Made by a program: the position numbers and the translations under genes. Of a stretch of 64,000 bases of DNA, positions 14,201-23,700 are shown piece after piece. The DNA comes from Tanypteryx hageni (taxonomy: Eukaryota; Arthropoda; Insecta; Odonata; Petaluridae), in the NCBI GenBank assembly GCA_028673005.1, contig CM054117.1, forward strand, positions 54,001,370-54,065,369, given 5' to 3'. The notes beneath the pieces were generated by a model. It was not told the DNA's origin, searched no databases, and saw only the letters and a program-made list of their open reading frames with translations. Numbering within the stretch: position 1 is the stretch's first letter; every line of letters starts with the position of its first letter.

Positions 14201-17200
14201 TATTCTTGATTCGTTGAGTCTGTAGTTAATTATGGTTATTTGCTATCATGTTTACGTGCTCCAGTGTGTTCTAATAAGGATGAAACTGAAGGTTGGGCGA
14301 TACCCGTCCACCTCAGGCATGACAAAAACGTATGTAAAAAACATAGGATTATCGTCAATCCATTTTATTAGCTCAAAGAATGTCATATGCCATACTATGA
14401 AATTAATATAATTCGATTTATTGTGTGTCCTAATATCACCTTGTAAGTAAACATAAAGTATGTAATGATTGAGTTAGCTGACGTTCTTTTGGAACGTTAT
14501 TCGAAAATTTCAATACATAATACCAATAATTCGATCACTGCTTTAGAACACGTTACAACATCTACTTGATTCTGGAACGGTAACGCTAAAAAAAATCTGT
14601 GCGCACTATACGTGGATATATAGAAAAATCATAGATTACGAGGCTGAAAACCCCCCTGCGCATTATACGAGGGTGTGCATTATATGCGGGTATTTACGGT
14701 ATATGGAAAATCTGAAAACCATCGTGTAGGGTAATTTTCTCTTGCACATTAAAATATCTTCGAATCGTAATATCGGTGCGGGATTTGTACTATTCTCTGA
14801 GGAAAGGAATGGAGATTCTAATTTTTAATGCAGAATTCTGCTTATCGATCGTATTTCTTCAAATTTTGGGTAAAAACTGGCATTTTTACAGTTTTTATCA
14901 CTCATTACTAATGTTGCCATAGCAATGACTATTGTTGGACTCAAATTCAGTATAGTCTAATACATATACGTGTTATTTTTGCCACAGAAATATGCATGAT
15001 CAATTTAGTTTTCCGTTTGAATGTATTTGTTATATTTTACAATGCTAAATTATGAAATTTGGGAACACAAAGAGCAACTCATCCACGGTGATTTTAAAAG
15101 TATTAAAGTCAATAAAAGTAAGAAATAAATATTATGTAGAAAGTAGGCATCATAAGTTCCGTTTGGATCATCTTGTTTTAATGTAGTTTTAATACGTGAC
15201 ACTATGAAAATTAATTAATAACTTTTACACAGGTTTAGGAACATTTTATCACAAATCAATAAATATTTCATTCATTCCGGATCTTTCTCAATGAATTGAC
15301 AAGTGAAATTAGCCCATTATCCGCAACTAGTGCTACCAAACATACATAACTAGAAAGTGTGAAAACAACAAATAAACGCATTGACATTACATCAAATCAA
15401 TATAAAACCAAAGAGTCAAGTGATACTTACGTAGATATCACAAAACATCAGCAATCAAACATTCATCAGCCACCAACAGACACCAAACACTCACACTACA
15501 CAATAGATAAATGTACAGGACGAAATGGCATCCATAGATACCAATAAAGGGTTTACCACTGTAGTTAGAGAGGGGAACAATGTAGATCTCAATGCACAAT
15601 ATACGGGAATAAAAATGATGAATCTTCAAAGGAAAACTTCTGAATACCCAAAAAAAAAGCATGGATTCTCCTCGGCTGAATAAAAAATAGTACATGTAGT
15701 GATATAACCAATTACCTAATCAACAGATTCAAGAAGCATGACTTTAAGTGTGAAAAAGTACACTCAAATAATGTGATGTCTTCATTTACAATAGGTGCTG
15801 ACCTCTCCCTGATACCCAAATTTTATGATAGCTCCTACTGGCCTCTTTGAGTAACAGTGTGACGCTTGGAATCCAAAAAACTTAGTAACTCAGCAGTCCC
15901 CTCCACACATCATCACCACCAACCAACCAAGAAAATGTAGAAGTTAAGAAATCCCCAAAGCCGTCAGCTGAATCCAAAGACAAAGAACATCAACAATTCA
16001 ATATGACCACTCAGCTGAAAGCAAGAACCAGTAAACGTGAGAACCTCAAATTTTTTACACATAAACATACAGTGTGCTAAAAACAAACTTGACCAACTAG
16101 AGATAGGTTTTGCAGACACAAATCCAGATATATTGTGTATTACAGAACACTGGTTAAAAAAAGTGAAATTGATCCAACTAATGTGCCAGGGTATAAAATT
16201 GTGTCTTCCTTCTGCCATGAAACAAATAAAAATAGTGGTTTTGTTACTAACAAAATCGACAATGGAGGGTATAACACAAGTGAAAGTCTCATCTACCAAA
16301 AAATTGTTTGTGTGTGTTGCAGCAATATATAAATCAAAGATGAAAGTGTTTCTTATCATTTCTGTTGATAGATCTCCAAATAGTGATATAAATGTTCTTT
16401 TACATAACCTAGATAAAATGAAATGGTAACACATGATATCATGTGTTTTTTTTAGGGGTTGTATGGTTCAAGTTCTGAGTTTATACGATGATTATAAGTA
16501 ATTTTAAAGTAGTAACAAAAAAAGGCTTCCATGCTATGTTTTTAGCAACTACCTAGTGAACAAAGTCTTAACTTCTACATTTCAGAAGATCCTGACACAC
16601 AAAGGGATATTAGCTTTTTATTATTATGGCAACGCCTGAAAATTTTAGTGCTTAATAATTAAATAATTTCACAATTACATATGAAGTATATGTGAATACT
16701 TTGAGAGAAGTGCTTATATTATGTAAAATACAAAGATAGTCCAAAACTACTATGTGAATGCTGGTGCTGGGACTGATGCACTGAATGTGGCAAAAAAGGG
16801 CCTAGCGATTCTATACATGGAATAACTGAACTTAGGCTGCTAGACTAAACTGAAGTAGAATAGTGGAGGGAGAGGTACTGAGGGTGGTAGCAATGCAAAT
16901 ATTAACATCTACTTTTCATCAAAGAAACTAAATCAAGAGGATCTCATAGACCAAACGCCAAGTTAAATGGCAACATCACAAACCAATGTTGTAGATGTAT
17001 ACATGAGTGATGAAGAATACCACACAAAGTTACAATTAAATTTTTTTCATCTAAATCTGTCATCCAAATTTTTAGAATAAACTCTCACAAATTTCTTGAT
17101 TCACGATTATAAAGCATGATTTATTCCCCATAAACTATTTTTTTATGCAGATCCAAACAAGCAATTCCATAATTTTTAGCACTTCTATGTGAAATCCATA

Positions 17201-19393
17201 AAATTTAACTGCTTCTTCAGAATAAAATGTGAAAATAATATAAAATTATAAACAAATATTGTACATATTACTAAATTAAAATAAACTTACTTTTATCAAC
17301 TGGTTCCTCACCTAAAGCTTGTCCCACAATCCAAGTGAAAACAAATGTTAAGGAATTTGCAACAGGAACAGCTAAAGAGAGATCTGGAACAAAATTATGA
17401 CAATTGTGATAAGCTTATAGAATATTGGAATAAAAAATTACAGGCCAATAGCAATCCAGAATCAGTTCTCTAAAGTTTCTGAATTTAGGATTCAGAAAAT
17501 AATATTCAACCACTACTGCAATATATCAAGCTATTGATTTTATTCTGACTTCTCTGGGCCTCAACAATGAGATTTTGAGCCTTTTTCTTGATCTTTCTAA
17601 AGCTTTTGATAACATAAATTACCAGCTCTTGCTTAAAAAGCTGTACAAAATAGGTGTAAGAGGTCCCACAAATGATTGGATTAAATCCTTTCTTTACAAC
17701 GGATCCCAGGCTGTAATTTTGAACAGTGATGGTGTGAAGTTGTCTTCATCCAATTAAATATCAACTTTAGGAGTTCTTCAAAGATCCATATTAGAACCTG
17801 TTCTATTCCTTATCTACATCAATGACCTTCCACCGAGTCTCAGTCAAGTACATGGAACAAAAACCCTACTTTATTCAGACGACACTAATGTCTTACTTTC
17901 TTCTCCCTCCCATGACATCCTGACAGACAACTATAGCCAAACCATCTGTAAACTCACTTCCTGCTGTCAAGATAACTCTTTCCCTACAGAAAAATCTCAA
18001 TTGAACTACTTCTCCCCTAGTCATCATGTCAAAATCCTCCCAATGATGGTATATCAAAAATCAATTGCCCAAGTGAGTATAACAAAATTGTTATGCATCT
18101 ACATTAAATCTAATCTTACTTGGGATACACATATCAACCACCATGCCAGTACACAGAGTTCAATTTACTATATCATACGATACTTGTGGCACAACCAGCA
18201 CTGATGTCTTCCTCACACTTTATTATGGGGAATTTTACTCTCTAATAATTTACAGCATTATCTTCTGGGGCTCCACATCTCTGTCTACTAAAATATTTAA
18301 ACTTCAAAAGCGAGCTTTCCACATCATTACATGAAAATCTTACAACACCCCATGCCATCCCATTTTCAAGGAAATACATAGAAAATAAATAAATAAATTA
18401 TTTATACTGTAGTACCTGTAACATTACGCATCAATATGCAATCTTTATTGCTAGGAATAATTTTATTAATGGATGCTTGGATTTATGAATGTGATTTAAT
18501 TATAATGTATATTAATTTTAATGACTTATTCTATATCATTGTATATGATCTTTGGACTAATAAATATTGTATTGTATTAGAAGTCAAACTATGTTGAGAC
18601 TCAACTAATGTTCAACTATTTTTAACATAGTTCGTACGAAGGCTTTCGTGGTGTTGCTGACTTGAAGGTTTCATCTTCCGGATGGTCACCACGTTGGTCA
18701 ATTTTAACATATTTTAAGTTTATTTAGAAGCAAACATTCACCTATTCATACACATATGTACAAGTGGAAAATCTTAACATTAAACTGGTTTTATCTTAAT
18801 CACTAACCTGTATTTTGCAGGGTAAAAAAGTATAAAACTGATCCAAACTGATTAAGAAGAAATGGAATTATGCACTGAAAATCAGAATTGTAATAAATCA
18901 TTCTTAATGTCACTCATTCTAGTAGAGCTAAAATACATAAATAGATTGCTCCATAACATTATTTATATAAGTATTTAAGATCACTATATAAGATTGTAAA
19001 TATCAAAGATGTAAAATAAATACTATCATAAAAACCAACTATTTTATGTAATTAAAACAAGAATAATGATTAAATTTAAGATTAAGATAAGATAAATAAT
19101 TTTCCACATAATAGAAAAAATTAAATAATATAAAACAATACATATCATTATTGTACCTTCCAGTTTAGAACTAAATATTTTACTTCGCTATAAAACTGCA
19201 AGACTGCGTTATTCTGTTTGATATTTTCTACTCCCACAGTGCCCTTCTTTATCAGTGGATTTGTCGCCCCCCAAATAAATGCAACTGCGAGCAAGTAGCC
19301 ACCAGACACTGGAAGAATATTAATGAAATTAAAGACTTGATCAAGTAGATAGTAATTGAAATACGGACTTCGCTTACCAATTGACGACTGCAT
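2257..19393 (-). CDS. TMEM234: Transmembrane protein 234 homologue (TMEM234)
   Basis: Small multi-pass membrane protein of the TMEM234 family, related to drug/metabolite-transporter folds; its molecular function is poorly known. Five minus-strand exons join into one 140-aa frame: 19378-19393 (ATG), 19157-19308, 18808-18874, 17291-17383, 2257-2351 (TAA). All introns are GT-AG, with acceptors such as TTCTTCCAG and TTTCTTTTCAG. Family signatures in order are AFIWGATNPLIKKG in exon 2, PFLLNQFGSVLY in exon 3, DLSLAVPVANSL and IVGQALGEE in exon 4, and GMVLIISGITLC in exon 5; each segment is hydrophobic, giving about four membrane spans. The length is close to the vertebrate protein (about 164 aa, from memory). 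Intron 1 is 69 nt, a multiple of three and free of stops, so retention would add 23 residues near the N-terminus. The last intron is 14.9 kb. The gene is divergent from the phosphatase gene. Sure of family; the 5' exon choice is likely but unproved. Confidence 0.88.
3942..7369. repeat. Hairpin-forming inverted repeat, left arm split by an insertion
   Basis: The left arm is 3942-3991 plus 7113-7176, and the right arm is 7266-7369. The reverse complement of the right arm matches the left arm once the 3.1-kb insertion between 3993 and 7112 is removed; shared blocks include gaattaaaataaaaa, taatccagatga and ttaaaatgatactta. The loop (about 7177-7265) is unique. It lies inside the outer hAT copy, so it was either a separate fold-back insertion or an inverted local duplication. 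Confidence 0.65.
3993..7112 (+). mobile_element. Inner hAT element with ZMYM1-like transposase (decayed)
   Basis: A 3.1-kb element whose termini match as inverted repeats (GCAGAACCATAAC at the left, GCAGAGCCGTAAC read from the right). Near-identical 8-bp duplications flank it: acacacag 3985-3992 and acacacat 7113-7120. Inside, plus-strand frames 4508-4897, 5024-5827 and 5787-6545 together resemble a DUF4371/ZMYM1-type hAT transposase. The N-terminal TTF-like part reads FKMLSNGE..IYSETSKPIFCFSRILF. The frame shifts at about 5800, just before the GYDNGANISGMYRG motif. A further frame at 5824-6033 carries LNLVGVCAV and FFGTVQKIYTFF. It is a different copy from the outer hAT, which it interrupts, and inactive by frameshifts. 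Confidence 0.75.
8540..8602. repeat. Short tandem duplication
   Basis: A 24-bp unit containing ctgagtgcatctataatata is present twice in direct succession, about 8558-8581 and 8582-8605, with no divergence seen over most of the unit. Confidence 0.7.
8835..9075 (+). pseudogene. 3' end of a non-LTR retrotransposon RT protein
   Basis: A 75-residue frame with the sequence KFLGHVIRHNE, then KKGRGRPRKKYLDDVK, then MLKRMAEDRSSW. This is the well-known C-terminal tail of many arthropod non-LTR reverse transcriptases (LGHV.R…GKRGRGRP…L..D…R..W). The stop is followed at once by a GAAGAAGAAGA repeat, the usual 3' tail of such copies. Only the 3' end was inserted (5' truncation). A second such tail occurs at 63653-63796. 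Confidence 0.75.
9149..9380. repeat. Diverged tandem repeat, about 120-bp period
   Basis: Two direct copies start near 9149 and 9270. Both contain gtggccagcacatgactt, then a similar run with 'aaagaacct', and 'gaaagctta'/'aaaagctta' before 'atcact'. No coding content. Confidence 0.55.
11040..11200. repeat. Dispersed repeat also present at 26357 and 60380/61003
   Basis: The block at 11057-11098 (gcatgaattaagtattaag and what follows) recurs almost unchanged at 26359. The adjacent block ccatacctgtaatatttcta…aataggtt…aataaatattttaag recurs at 60381-60392 and 61003-61060, where it is split by a MITE. The family is unidentified; no coding. Confidence 0.6.
11993..12858 (-). pseudogene. Penelope-like element, 5' half of reverse transcriptase ORF
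   Basis: Minus-strand fragment of a Penelope-like retroelement. The upstream frame (12538-12858) gives an N-terminal region with KKQGDKLLTTYTKKQINP. After a frameshift near 12600, the frame 11993-12580 continues with LSNLPFSQDELSLLDRGLKF, the typical pre-RT segment, then KADKGHKIVIMDKTQY (RT1 region) and LPKIHK…RPIASGINSPTYNLAKW (RT2/RT2a region). It stops there, so the catalytic YADD block and the endonuclease are absent. It lies head to head with the endonuclease fragment at 12845-13225. Confidence 0.85.
12845..13225 (+). pseudogene. Penelope-like element, GIY-YIG endonuclease end
   Basis: Plus-strand C-terminal fragment of a Penelope-like protein. GIYKIQCSHCDKKYIGQTRR is the GIY-YIG nuclease signature with the CxxC found in Penelope enzymes, followed by the conserved R..EH and a SSVANHIFE segment. 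It ends with a stop at 13223-13225, followed by a terminal-repeat sequence with a hammerhead-like motif (13285-13311). The 5' part is missing: the reading begins at a junction (about 12845-12865) with the oppositely oriented RT fragment. Confidence 0.85.
13240..13345 (+). ncRNA. Penelope pLTR segment with hammerhead-like core
   Basis: CTGACGA at 13285-13291, a short stem-loop (GCCC…GGGC) and GAAA at 13308-13311 follow the hammerhead order CUGANGA-stem II-GAAA. The flanking ACCC (just before) can pair with GGGT (13318-13321). Penelope-like elements are known to carry hammerhead motifs in their terminal repeats. A near-identical copy on the other strand lies at 43904-44006. Self-cleavage is inferred, not shown. 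Confidence 0.55.
13600..13680 (+). repeat. tRNA-derived SINE-like fragment
   Basis: Contains a good B-box, GGTTCGATTCC, at about 13654-13664, preceded by 'ggctgtgaatattgaaagtccca', which resembles a tRNA anticodon-arm/variable-loop context. The A-box is weak. A run rich in 'gtctgtctgtccatctgtc' lies just upstream. It looks like a decayed tRNA-derived SINE, not a tRNA gene. Confidence 0.4.
13692..14699 (-). mobile_element. Tigger/pogo-type MITE keeping the transposase tail
   Basis: TA (13690-13691 and 14700-14701) flanks termini that match as inverted repeats: CCGTAGATACCCGCATATAA at the left, CCGTAAATACCCGCATATAA read from the right. On the minus strand 14027-13972 encodes an acidic C-terminus ending IEEEWSSDEEFLGF and a stop. 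Such an acidic tail is typical of Tigger/jerky-type transposases. The rest of the transposase is not recognisable, so this is a deletion derivative. Confidence 0.75.
15730..16430 (+). pseudogene. Non-LTR retrotransposon: ORF1 end and endonuclease start
   Basis: Plus-strand remnant. About 15745-15900 encodes an ORF1 C-terminal motif (SFTIGADLSLIPKFYD then YWPLGV with frame breaks). 16037-16430 then gives the start of an apurinic-type endonuclease (NFLHINIQCAKNKLDQLEI, PDILCITEHWL). It shifts frame near 16155 to VPGYKIVSSFC and back to ISVDRSPNSDINVLLHNLDK. This is the Jockey/CR1 layout. It ends abruptly at about 16430 and lies in the last intron of TMEM234. Confidence 0.65.
17437..18590 (+). 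pseudogene. Non-LTR retrotransposon reverse transcriptase, 3' part
   Basis: Plus-strand Jockey/CR1-type RT remnant. NYRPIAIQNQFSKVSE at 17437 is the RT entry motif. LFLDLSKAFDNINYQLLLKK follows, then GVLQRSILEPVLFLIYINDL (normally GvpQGSiLGPlLFliyiNDl) and YSDDT, with the second residue changed from the usual YADDT. The thumb region (KLLCIYIKSNLTWDTHI) comes next. It ends in an 'aataaatattgtattgtatta' tail, a typical short-repeat 3' end. Frameshifts at about 17757 and 18200 kill it. It starts only 54 nt from exon 4 of TMEM234 and almost fills intron 3 of that gene. Confidence 0.8.
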
Positions 19394-20723
19394 TATGTCT
19401 CACTAAGAAGAAATCACATGGGAATTGCTATTTATCTCAACAGCTTATGCGGTATCGTTAAAATAGAACACTCAATATTTTATTTGATAATTTGTGTCAA
19501 ATTGATTTTTCATCAAAGAACAAAAGTGCTATAGTTATATTTTAAATTTTCTATATTAATAGGTTAAATATCTTTTAAACGGCTACACTAAATTAAACTA
19601 TTTTTTTGTTCAAGTCCCCATACCGGAAGACTCATTGAAAATTTGAAGTGAACACACATATCGAATAAATATCGATGTGAATTTCATTCGATTTAGTTTA
19701 ATTGCTCGTGAGATGTGTTTAAGGTAGAATTTCTTCCCCATGAAATGGGTAATAGCGTTTTAACTTTCAAGAGAAATAATTTTTTATAAGAATGATGCTG
19801 TCCGATGTGCGAAATGTCCATCTATTGCATTACGATTCCGCCCACGCAAAATGTCTCGATAGATTCTTCTATATTATTCGCACGTCACAGAAACCTTTCT
19901 GCTGTGACAGAATATTTTTTTCCATGCGTTATTAACGAACGAGTGTCCCGAAGATAGGCGATCAAGTGATGTTAGTTTTGATAATAATTTAGCAAGCTAC
20001 AGGATGACTTTGGTATAACTTATTCTATTCTCTTAGTTATAGGTGAATATTTTATTTAGTAAAAACAATTTAATTCAGATAAAACTAAGATTGTTATCTG
20101 TTGGTAAAGGGGTCTTTTATTATTTATTTTTTTAATTATATAATATAAGTTATACCTGCGATACCCGAATGTGAAGTCGCCGGTTTCATCGTTAACATTG
20201 TTTGAGTGTCGTAATTTACCCCTAAATTCTTCTTCTTAATTTCGTGATATTATGTAATCATTTTCTGGGAAAAATCTGTTCTTTTTGAATTTGGTATCAA
20301 AGTTGGGCTCTAGATTCAGCAAACTGGATGGTGCTCACTCAAGTGTATGAAATGTTATTTCAAGGACACCTCTGTGACAAACATCAAGTGGATAAAGCAT
20401 TTTCAGATTAGGGAGCGGCTCTTCCGTTCAATCCAAGTGTGGGACGCTTTTGATATTTTATTACTCAAGATATTACAGTAATTGATCAAAATCAGTTAAG
20501 GTAATTGGTGGCATTTACTTACTCGGTTGAAGTTTCAGCGTTTTACATTTGATTTCCATAAGTAGCAGTTTCAATCACAATTAACGAGGTTAATACTTAA
20601 GAAATAGCAACAAGTATCTTTGAATTCAGATCTTAAAATTCCGTTGTTCTTATTGATGTGAAGTTTTCAGTAATATATTTAACTTGGATTAATCACATCA
20701 TTAACAGTAGGTGTCATTTTCAG
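19394..20723. promoter_or_regulatory. Shared upstream interval of TMEM234 and the phosphatase gene
   Basis: A 1.33-kb interval between two divergent start codons. No repeat family was recognised, in contrast to the surrounding DNA, which fits a shared promoter. A splice acceptor (tcattttcag, ending 20723) lies just before the phosphatase ATG, so that gene probably has an untranslated first exon within this interval. I could not fix a TATA box or start site. Confidence 0.45.
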
Positions 20724-20724
20724 A

Positions 20725-23700
20725 ATGGACCGCAGACCAAGAAATCTTGCAGAATTGTCTAAAGAAGAATTAAAGGAATTTTTCAATTCTTTTGATACAA
20801 TCATTTCAGATTGTGATGGTAGGTAAGCTATTAATGTAGTTGCTGTAATTCATCAAGCAAAGACAGCAATTACATAATTTGACATGATATTAATAAGCAT
20901 ACAAAATGGCACTGTAAAGCAGCATATTGGCCTGAATATGAAGCATAAACTTACCTCAATATAAAATATTGAACTTATGAATCGAGATAATGACCAAAAG
21001 CTATGAGAATGTGACACCTTATTATACATTATTTATATTCTTTTAGTGAAATTAGGTTTTAACATTTAAGTAACATTAACGTACGTTAATTTAGATTTCG
21101 TTTTGGGTAAGATTTAAGGAGTAAGAAAGCCAGGCCAAGTCATTCTCCCAAAATAATGTTTTTTTTTTTACATTTGAGTAGTGGATCAGTTTGTGTTGGA
21201 TGCAATTTATTATTACTAAATAAAGATTGCTTACATGATTTTATGATGAAGTTGACTTTGCAGAATAATTAAAAATTTTCTTTTGTAGGTTTTCCAATAT
21301 TAGAGGAAAATATTTTGCAATCAGATTTGTTCAGTAATTGCAGGTATTTAAAAAAGAATTCAAAGTTCTAAAGTCGTAGCATCTTTAAAATCCCATGCTA
21401 ATTTTATTTGAATACTATGCTTGCAATTTTTTTGCTTGTTAAGCTTGCAACCTTTTTATGCTGTATTACACAGCTTTAACAAAAATCAACATCTTCATGA
21501 TAATTAAGATAGTTTTTTAAATTAATACAAATTAAAAGTAAATTTATGATAAATGTTTGCCTAATACTGCTCAATTACTTGTAGTCAATACCTAAATATA
21601 ATCCTTGAAAAAATACATTTTTCCTTCAAAAAATCCATTAAATTTGTCCTTTCATTATGGGATGACTTCATCATGGTCACAAAATAAAAGAACTTCATAA
21701 CCCCCCAAATTGCATTAAAATCAAAGCTTTCGCAATTTGCTAAAACTTAACTGTAGATTTCCTTTTAGGCAATTAATTTATACTTTTCTGGATCAATGGA
21801 ATAAAATGTAGAAATACTTATCCAAGGTAGTATAGAAATCGGAACTTTTTTGAGGGCATTAATTGCTTTTTATTTACTCATGGACAACTGGCCAAGTTAT
21901 GGTAGTGACAACTTGAGCATTTGTTGGAGAAGTAATTAAGAGTTATATAAAATAAAAAAGGCATTTATTACCATTACATGATTAGTTTAACTATGACAAT
22001 ATGTTCAGGGTAAGTTTTAAGTGGAACAGATGATTGAAAGCATTAAAAGTTCATACAAAACTGAAGTTATTTCTAAGGAATCTGGAAAATTATTTCAATG
22101 GCAACAAGTAGGACTTAAAAATAGGGCTTCTAGAAACAACGCTAGGTGCACAATTTCTTTTAATGGTACACATTCATCGACTGCAAAATACCGTATTTAG
22201 TCGTGTAAGACTCGCCCCCGCGCACCCCGATTTTTGGGCCGGCTCGGAGGGGAAAAAAATAATTAATGCCGAAAGTTTCTTTACTTAAAATGGTCGAATT
22301 TAAATCTTCCTGACAGAGGAAACGCACTACTGGTCTCAAACTGATTCGGTTGAGCTTTATCCTTCAATAATACGATCATACTTGCCGCTTCGGAAAAATC
22401 CCGCGAGTAATTTCATTGTAATTGAATGTGTGCGTTTAAAAGTAGCTGGTATTAACATTGTTGCGACAGAGTGACATTGAAACCGCTGGACCCATTATTT
22501 AAACACATTGTGTTTAATTTATTTCACCGCTACAACTTGGTGACTGAGCTCTTGCTCAACCCCCCGTAGCGAGGATGACGCATTCGGTGTGCCTATCGCT
22601 ATACACGTAAAATTTATGAATATTGTTAACCGACACGACATTTTGGAAAAAAAGGTGCGCTGAGTACGCAACTCGTGTAAGACGCGCACCCCGTTTTTTT
22701 CACCGGCGTTTTGGGGAAGAAATGTGCGCGGGGTACACGAGTAAATACGGTACTTCGTGGCAAAGCAGGATGAGTTAATCTTAATTTTGTGTTTTCCTAG
22801 TATTATGCTTTTCTGCAAATAAAATTTGAATCAGTTCAACTTACATTTCTACTTTGAAAATGTATATCTACTCAGTGTTTCGTGATAAAATCCTTACAGT
22901 TATTGCAAAGCACATAAATAAATACTTTACTAAATGTAAAATTTGAGAAGGAGAAATATTCTGAAGTTGACTGGGAATCTAACCCAGGTCTACCATTTTC
23001 CGGATAAGTGCTTTTACCAACTAAGCTATCAAGCCAGTCTAATTATCCATCTTCAAATTAGGGCATTTGCAGTGAGGAAGGGCTAACTAAGCAGTAAACC
23101 TTCAACAATGAACATACTGAGGTAGAGCAGAAAATACCCCTAACAAAAACAACTATTATTGAAATATTTTTCATAAAATTTTAATTGAATTGTGTTACTT
23201 GATGTGTAAATTTATTCTTTACTTTTAACGTTTACATTTATCTAATAAAAATATAGTAATAGTTTTAATATATATTTCTAACAACACTAAATAATGTGGT
23301 TTTTAATTGCTCATGCTAACTTTTTAAATATCTCTTTAGAGCAATGTCTTTATGATCATTAGTGGGCATATATTAATATGCTTTTGATATTGCATAGTAA
23401 ATACAACATAGGAAAATAACCTGAAGTCTCTGTTACTATAAGTATATTTTTTTAAATTTTGATTGAGCATGGTGAATCTGGTCAAAAAATTAAACATTAG
23501 AAGCTGCTGCTTACTATTTAACATTTCTCTAACTTCTGGTGGATACTCATACATTCTGACTCATATATTAATACCAGTGGTGTACTGGACGCCCCCATGC
23601 TGCTCATGGCCAAAGCAGACACATTTTTTTTGTGAGGCCCTTAAATTTTATTCCAGGACTTCCTACAATTTTGTTTTGAAGGGGGGGTTACACATTCTCC

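Noticed and set aside
18620..18710. GC-richer segment (ttcgtacgaaggctttcgtgg…) as another hammerhead
   Set aside because: It holds an 'aagatgaaacc' string on minus but no CUGANGA core; family not identified.
22960..23040. A functional tRNA gene
   Set aside because: A and B boxes are good, but the anticodon stem does not pair and the acceptor is imperfect.
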